Assembly (NCBI GenBank): GCA_028726925.1
Contig: JAQYPI010000087.1
Location: 1 to 16,243 of the forward strand
Direction: 5' to 3'
Length of the DNA: 16,243 nt
From: Caryophanales bacterium
Lineage (GTDB): Bacteria; Bacillota_I; Bacilli_A; RFN20; CAG-826
Part shown: one piece after another, positions 12,546 to 16,243 of the stretch
Layout of the letters: each line of letters opens with the position of its first letter
How positions within the stretch are numbered: position 1 is the first letter of the stretch
Program-made: the position numbers and the translations under genes
Notes under the pieces: model-generated
Told to the model about the DNA's origin: nothing
Database searches by the model: none
The model's input: only the letters and a program-made list of their open reading frames with translations

Positions 12546-13292
12546 ATGGACCCGCTTGATTCCTTCTTTGAGTCTCTTGCCTCAAGATCCGTCCTCGGGT
12601 TCAAGGCCTCACGCTCAACGTTAGTTTTCCTATCGCCTTTGTTTGGTCAAAACGGGGCCTGCGAGTGCCTTGGCACCCCCGCGAACCTCGGCGAATTCCT
12701 CGAGCGTTTCACTCGCGGCTTCGCCCCCCTCGAGGGGACGCACCCTGGCGAAGATGCCTTGCGCGCCCTCGAAGGGCACCGATCCTATCTTGCGCGCCGC
12801 AAAGGCACCGGCCACGTGCACGCCGTCGATTGGATGGCCCAGGGCGACACCCTCTATTTCCTTCTTCGCGACCTCGAGGGAAGCGCCTCTCCCACGGACT
12901 GCGTGACTCGCGCCCTGTCCCTTGATTTTGCTTCCATCCACCGGGTGTCTTTGCGCGATGGATCCATCACTTTGATTCAGTCGAACCCCCGAATCGAAGG
13001 GCTCCTTTCGACCCTCCCCGAAAAGGATAGAACATCCTTTGCGAAGTTCGTCGAGGCCTATTTCTCGTCCCTCTGCGTCGAAGGAACCTTCCCCCAGGCT
13101 TCCGCCTTCTTTGCCTTCCCTCAACTCGAGAGCCTCTCTAAGGAGGGGAAACCCGCGACCTTCCGATACTTTTTGAAGGAAGGGGACGTCCTTAAGCAAT
13201 CCGCGATGGAAGCCACGATCCTCCCTTGCCCCGAAGATCCTTCCACCCTCGTTCTCGCCTTCCGCTGCATCGACGAGGCGATCGCGAAGTAG
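12546..13292 (+). CDS. Hybrid histidine kinase, N-terminal sensory part before an in-frame TAG
   Basis: These 248 residues have no recognised enzymatic motif and no membrane span; the C-terminal half (about 120-245) looks like a PAS-type sensor (SIHRVSLRDGSITLIQSNPRI, ending LVLAFRCIDEAIAK). The frame reaches TAG at 13290-13292 (codon 249) inside a predicted helical linker, then continues open in the same phase to 14909 with a PAS domain, kinase core and receiver. The full protein would be 787 residues. Start ATG 12546 follows the Hpt stop by 3 bases, with GGAG at 12537-12540. The N-terminal 100 residues are of unknown fold; the sensed signal is unknown but probably cytoplasmic. Confidence 0.82.
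   Translation: MDPLDSFFESLASRSVLGFKASRSTLVFLSPLFGQNGACECLGTPANLGEFLERFTRGFAPLEGTHPGEDALRALEGHRSYLARRKGTGHVHAVDWMAQGDTLYFLLRDLEGSASPTDCVTRALSLDFASIHRVSLRDGSITLIQSNPRIEGLLSTLPEKDRTSFAKFVEAYFSSLCVEGTFPQASAFFAFPQLESLSKEGKPATFRYFLKEGDVLKQSAMEATILPCPEDPSTLVLAFRCIDEAIAK
13290..13292 (+). other. In-frame amber codon in the linker of the hybrid kinase
   Basis: TAG sits in a helical stretch (D-E-A-I-A-K, TAG, K-E-A-S-W-R-T-E-K) with unchanged third-position G/C bias and unchanged frame on both sides. A Gln, Glu, Lys or Tyr would fit the helix. It is the second such codon within 1.6 kb, in the same operon. Confidence 0.75.
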
Positions 13293-14909
13293 AAAGAAGC
13301 ATCCTGGCGCACCGAGAAAGCCCTCGGCGAGCTCGCCGCCTACAAGGAGGAGACGACCCGCAACCTGAAATCGATCGAGACGGGCCTTTGGACCGTCGAG
13401 AAGATCCCCGGCAAGCCCGAGCGTTTTATCGCGGACAAGACGTGCCTCGATATCCTTGGGCTCCCCCATTCCTATACCCCCGAGAAGGTCATGGAGGAAT
13501 TCCAGAAGCGCATCGACCCCCGGGACCTCGAGCGTTTCGCCGCCTACGACCGCGAATTGCTGCTTGAAGGGCGCGGCGAATGCACCTACCGTTATAACCA
13601 CGATGAGCTCGGCAATATTTACGTCCGCTGCACCGGCTGGCGCGACGACGCCCGCAAGGACGGGACCGTCTTCCACGGGTCCCACGTCAACATCGACCGC
13701 GTCTACCGCCAGGAAATGGCCCTCAAGGAAGAACTCGAAAGCGCCCTTGCCCGGGCAAGCGAAGCAAGCGAAGCCAAATCGACGTTCCTCGCCCGCATGT
13801 CCCACGACCTTCGCACCCCTCTCAACGGCATCATCGGGATGCTCGACCTAAGCGATGCCCGTTCGAACGACGTCGCCTTCCTCGCCTCGTGCCGGGACAA
13901 GATGCGCCGCGCCTCGTCTTATCTACTCTCCCTCCTCAACGACATCCTCGACATGTCGAAGCTTGAGCGCGATGCCCTGCGTCTTTCTCCAAGCCGCCTT
14001 TCCTTCAACGACTTTTCCTCTTCCCTCCTCGAGATCCTTTCGCCCCTAGCCGCCGAAAAAGGCGTCATCCTCGACCTTTCTTCGTTCCTTTTGCCCCTTT
14101 CCGAAGACCTTTACGCGGACGAGACTTTGCTCCGGCGCGTGTTCATCAACCTCCTTTCTAACGCGATCAAGTACAATCACCCCGGTGGCAAAGCCGAGGC
14201 AAGCGCCGTCCTCCTGGAGAAGAAAAAGACCTCCGCGAAAATCCTTTTCCTCGTCCGCGACGACGGGATCGGGATGGACGAGGAGTTCCAGAAACGCATG
14301 TTCGAGCCGTTCTCCCAAGCCGGGGAATCCGTAAGCGACCACGGCGCGGGCCTTGGGCTATCCATCGTTTCTAAGGTCGTGGCTCTTCTTGGCGGGACCC
14401 TCTCCGTTGATAGCGCACCCGGGAAAGGGACACTCTTCCGCCTGATCCTCGATTTCCCCCTCCTCCCCCACGAGGAGAAGAAGGTACCCCCCGCTTCTAG
14501 GCCCGATTCCCTCCGCGGGGAAGAAGTGCTCGTGGTCGAGGACAACGACCTGAACGCCGAGATCCTTTGCTTCCTCCTTGAAGGAGCCGGAGCCAAGACA
14601 ACAAGGGCTCGCGACGGCCTTGAAGGGCTCGAGGCGTTTGGCCGCTCCCCCGAAGGGCATTACGGGCTCGTTCTCATGGACATCATGATGCCGAACCTGA
14701 ACGGTTTAGATGCCGCGCGCCGCATCCGCGCCTTGCCCCGGGAAGACGCCCGTCGCGTCCCGATTCTTGCCATGAGCGCCAACGCGTACCAAGAGGATAA
14801 GGAGATGTCGATGGAGGCCGGCATGAACGCCCACATCGCCAAGCCCTTCGACAAGGACGAAACGCTGCGCCTTGCCGCGGACTTCGCCCTGCGTTACCGC
14901 CATCCTTGA
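13293..14909 (+). CDS. Hybrid histidine kinase, PAS-HisKA-HATPase-REC part after TAG
   Basis: A same-frame continuation of 538 residues. A PAS domain (SIETGLWTVEK through GWRDDARKDG, about residues 275-385 of the full protein) leads through a coiled linker (MALKEELESALARASEASEAKS) into the dimerisation/phospho-acceptor domain with MSHDLRTPLNG (His420). The ATPase domain has INLLSNAIKYN (Asn539), DDGIGM and GAGLGLSIV. The C-terminal receiver has VLVVEDND and phospho-acceptor Asp712 in LMDIMMP, plus the conserved Lys of AKPFD. All catalytic residues are intact, which argues against long-standing decay. A separate start, for example at 13491, would cut into the PAS domain. TGA stop. It phosphorylates itself and passes phosphate to its receiver and on to the Hpt protein. 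Confidence 0.88.
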   Translation, partial: KEASWRTEKALGELAAYKEETTRNLKSIETGLWTVEKIPGKPERFIADKTCLDILGLPHSYTPEKVMEEFQKRIDPRDLERFAAYDRELLLEGRGECTYRYNHDELGNIYVRCTGWRDDARKDGTVFHGSHVNIDRVYRQEMALKEELESALARASEASEAKSTFLARMSHDLRTPLNGIIGMLDLSDARSNDVAFLASCRDKMRRASSYLLSLLNDILDMSKLERDALRLSPSRLSFNDFSSSLLEILSPLAAEKGVILDLSSFLLPLSEDLYADETLLRRVFINLLSNAIKYNHPGGKAEASAVLLEKKKTSAKILFLVRDDGIGMDEEFQKRMFEPFSQAGESVSDHGAGLGLSIVSKVVALLGGTLSVDSAPGKGTLFRLILDFPLLPHEEKKVPPASRPDSLRGEEVLVVEDNDLNAEILCFLLEGAGAKTTRARDGLEGLEAFGRSPEGHYGLVLMDIMMPNLNGLDAARRIRALPREDARRVPILAMSANAYQEDKEMSMEAGMNAHIAKPFDKDETLRLAADFALRYRHP

Positions 14910-14923
14910 AAAAATAGGCAAAC

Positions 14924-15004
14924 AAAAACCGCGGATTCTTAGATGAGACCCTCCCGTTGGAAGTCCAACATTTGGGGCTCACCTCAATTCACCGCGGTTT
15001 TTTT
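14924..15004. terminator. Long nested hairpin, bidirectional terminator between converging genes
   Basis: AAAAACCGCGG (14924-14934) pairs with CCGCGGTTTTT at 14992-15002, within a run of seven T ending at 15004. Inside lie TGAG (14944-14947)/CTCA (14978-14981) and a perfect GTTGGA (14956-14961)/TCCAAC (14964-14969) stem. The A- and T-runs let it act in both directions, for the kinase operon and the minus-strand gene. At 81 bases it is unusually long for a simple terminator. Confidence 0.7.
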
Positions 15005-15017
15005 GTCGTATGATTCT

Positions 15018-16243
15018 TTAAATGGCTCGCGAGAGGACGTAGTTCCTATACATCGAATCCGAGTAGAAGGAAATCTTGTACATCGTCTTGGTCATCGTGA
15101 CGACCCCGGCGTTTTCGCTGAAGCGCACCGCGAGCAGGGAATTCAACGAGGAATCTTCCATCGCGATCCCCTTGATGGAGACGTTGCCCTTGAGGGTGAC
15201 GGCATAGGTAAACGTCCCCTCGACCGGCCCGACGTTATCGACGTAATGGATCTTGCCTTTGCCGTCGCTAAGGAACGTGAATGTCGCGGTCCAACCCCAG
15301 GTCGATTCGCCGATGGACCAAGGCTTTTCTTGCAGAAGGATCGGGAGGGATTCGGGGGAGATGGGATCGATCACGTCGAAGGTCTCTTCGTTAAACACCT
15401 CCGGCTTGCCGCCTACCGAGACGCGGATGGTCGCGCTGCCCTTGGCTTTGGGCGTCAAGGACAAGGTCCCGTTTTCGACGGTGACCGTCAGGACCTTAGG
15501 ATCGCTTGAGACGGCCTCGAGGCTGCCCCTGGCGTAGCTTGGGGAGACGTAGCACGTCTGCTTGTAGGTACGTCCCACGAGCAAGGTGTTGTCGCTTGCC
15601 TCGGGGGAAAGGATGCTCGAGAAGGAAACGCTTTCGATCTCGGCCTCATAGACCCGGACCGGCACGTCAAGATAGCAAACCTCGTACACCCCGAGGTCGC
15701 TTAGCCCATAATAAGCGAAGCGTAACGTCGCTTCCCCGGCCCCCACGATAGAGAAATAGTTCCCGCCCGCGGTTTCCTCGAGGGCGATGACGGCGCCCGA
15801 AGTGGAGGACACGGGGGTCAAGGAATATTCGGAAACGTCCCGCGCGGTGGAGGGAAGGTAAACTTTCGGCTTTGCGAAGACATAGGAGGTGGAGCCAAGG
15901 GCGATCCCGGTTTCGTCTACGATTTCTTCGCGAGAGGCGTTTAGGAGAGCGACTTCCTCGATGGAAGTCAGGAAATAGTCTTTCGCCTGCATGGCGTCAA
16001 CGGGGGCTTCGGCCTTTTCCCCGTAAGTGAGGCTGCCCTCGACTTTCGAGCGCGCAACCGTCTTATCGCTAGCATCCTCGAGGCTCACGTCCTCCTGCTC
16101 CACGAGGGAAGAGAAGGAAAGAAGGCGACGCAAAGCAAGGTCCACCCGGAAGGAATGGGCGTAAGCGTAGGTGCTTCGGATGCCTTCCTCGGTGAGGCTA
16201 TAACGCCCGTTTAAGGAGAGCGAGGCGACTTCGCCATCGTAGG
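15018..16243 (-). CDS. Probable surface protein with bacterial Ig-like domain, C-terminal part
   Basis: The frame is open to the window edge, so the N-terminus is missing; at least 407 residues are visible and a GTG at 16145 is not the likely start. Around residues 190-290 of the visible part, SYARGSLEAVSSDPKVLTVT followed by GTLSLTPKAKGSATIRVSV has the spacing and sequence of a Big_2-type immunoglobulin-like repeat, common in secreted and cell-surface proteins. The N-terminal visible part repeats charged Glu/Ser/Val stretches, and the last 110 residues (from PILLQEKPWSIG) form a Trp- and Tyr-rich beta domain without recognised motif. No membrane anchor or sorting signal is visible at the C-terminus (ends VLSRAI), so a lipoprotein or secreted form is likely. 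TAA stop. Function is unknown. Confidence 0.7.
   Translation of the reverse strand, partial: YDGEVASLSLNGRYSLTEEGIRSTYAYAHSFRVDLALRRLLSFSSLVEQEDVSLEDASDKTVARSKVEGSLTYGEKAEAPVDAMQAKDYFLTSIEEVALLNASREEIVDETGIALGSTSYVFAKPKVYLPSTARDVSEYSLTPVSSTSGAVIALEETAGGNYFSIVGAGEATLRFAYYGLSDLGVYEVCYLDVPVRVYEAEIESVSFSSILSPEASDNTLLVGRTYKQTCYVSPSYARGSLEAVSSDPKVLTVTVENGTLSLTPKAKGSATIRVSVGGKPEVFNEETFDVIDPISPESLPILLQEKPWSIGESTWGWTATFTFLSDGKGKIHYVDNVGPVEGTFTYAVTLKGNVSIKGIAMEDSSLNSLLAVRFSENAGVVTMTKTMYKISFYSDSMYRNYVLSRAI

Noticed and set aside
12630..13805. 391-aa open frame on the minus strand opposite the hybrid kinase
   Set aside because: Same shadow effect. The plus strand carries recognisable PAS and kinase sequence through the same DNA.
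1..16243. CRISPR array, rRNA or tRNA genes (including a suppressor tRNA with CUA anticodon)
   Set aside because: No regularly spaced repeat-spacer pattern, rRNA core or tRNA cloverleaf was recognised on either strand by reading; a covariance search would be needed to be certain for tRNA.

Overview
The window looks like chromosomal DNA of an anaerobic, G+C-rich bacterium, most likely an uncultured, probably gut-associated member of the Bacillota. The grounds are AGGAGG-type ribosome binding sites, a rubredoxin, HD-GYP/GGDEF/EAL signalling proteins in the style of that phylum, and an IS1595-like transposase. The phylum is inferred from protein style only.

Left part (1-3000): the 3' end of an IS1595-type transposase is followed by a visibly less G+C-rich block. 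This block holds a decayed thioredoxin gene, a single-domain rhodanese and a CoA-disulfide reductase/rhodanese fusion. The three are packed with ATGA overlap or zero spacing, which fits a sulfur/CoA-thiol redox operon acquired by transfer. A strong terminator closes it. Middle part (3000-9500): a small two-helix membrane protein; an AlbA_2/HATPase/winged-helix regulator whose promoter carries 12-bp tandem repeats; TrmL on the minus strand; a 957-aa c-di-GMP phosphodiesterase (degenerate GGDEF, intact EAL) that overlaps the tRNA-modification gene tcdA; a convergent terminator; and a rubredoxin on the minus strand.

Right part (9500-14909): a tight three-gene operon forms a complete phosphorelay wired to c-di-GMP. 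It comprises a REC-HD-GYP-PAS-GGDEF response regulator, an Hpt protein and a hybrid histidine kinase (PAS-HisKA-HATPase-REC). The first and third genes are each interrupted by exactly one in-frame TAG, at a domain boundary, with fully conserved coding sequence in the same frame on both sides. None of the 13 recognisable genes ends in TAG (8 TGA, 5 TAA). This makes amber readthrough or recoding the most interesting hypothesis here, with recent nonsense mutation or assembly error as the alternatives. The window closes with a nested hairpin terminator and, on the minus strand, the C-terminal part of an Ig-like-domain protein.

Expected signal flow, inferred from domain order: kinase His to its own REC Asp, to the Hpt His, to the REC Asp of the HD-GYP/GGDEF protein, which then adjusts c-di-GMP in either direction. 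The separate EAL protein would add a second degrading activity.
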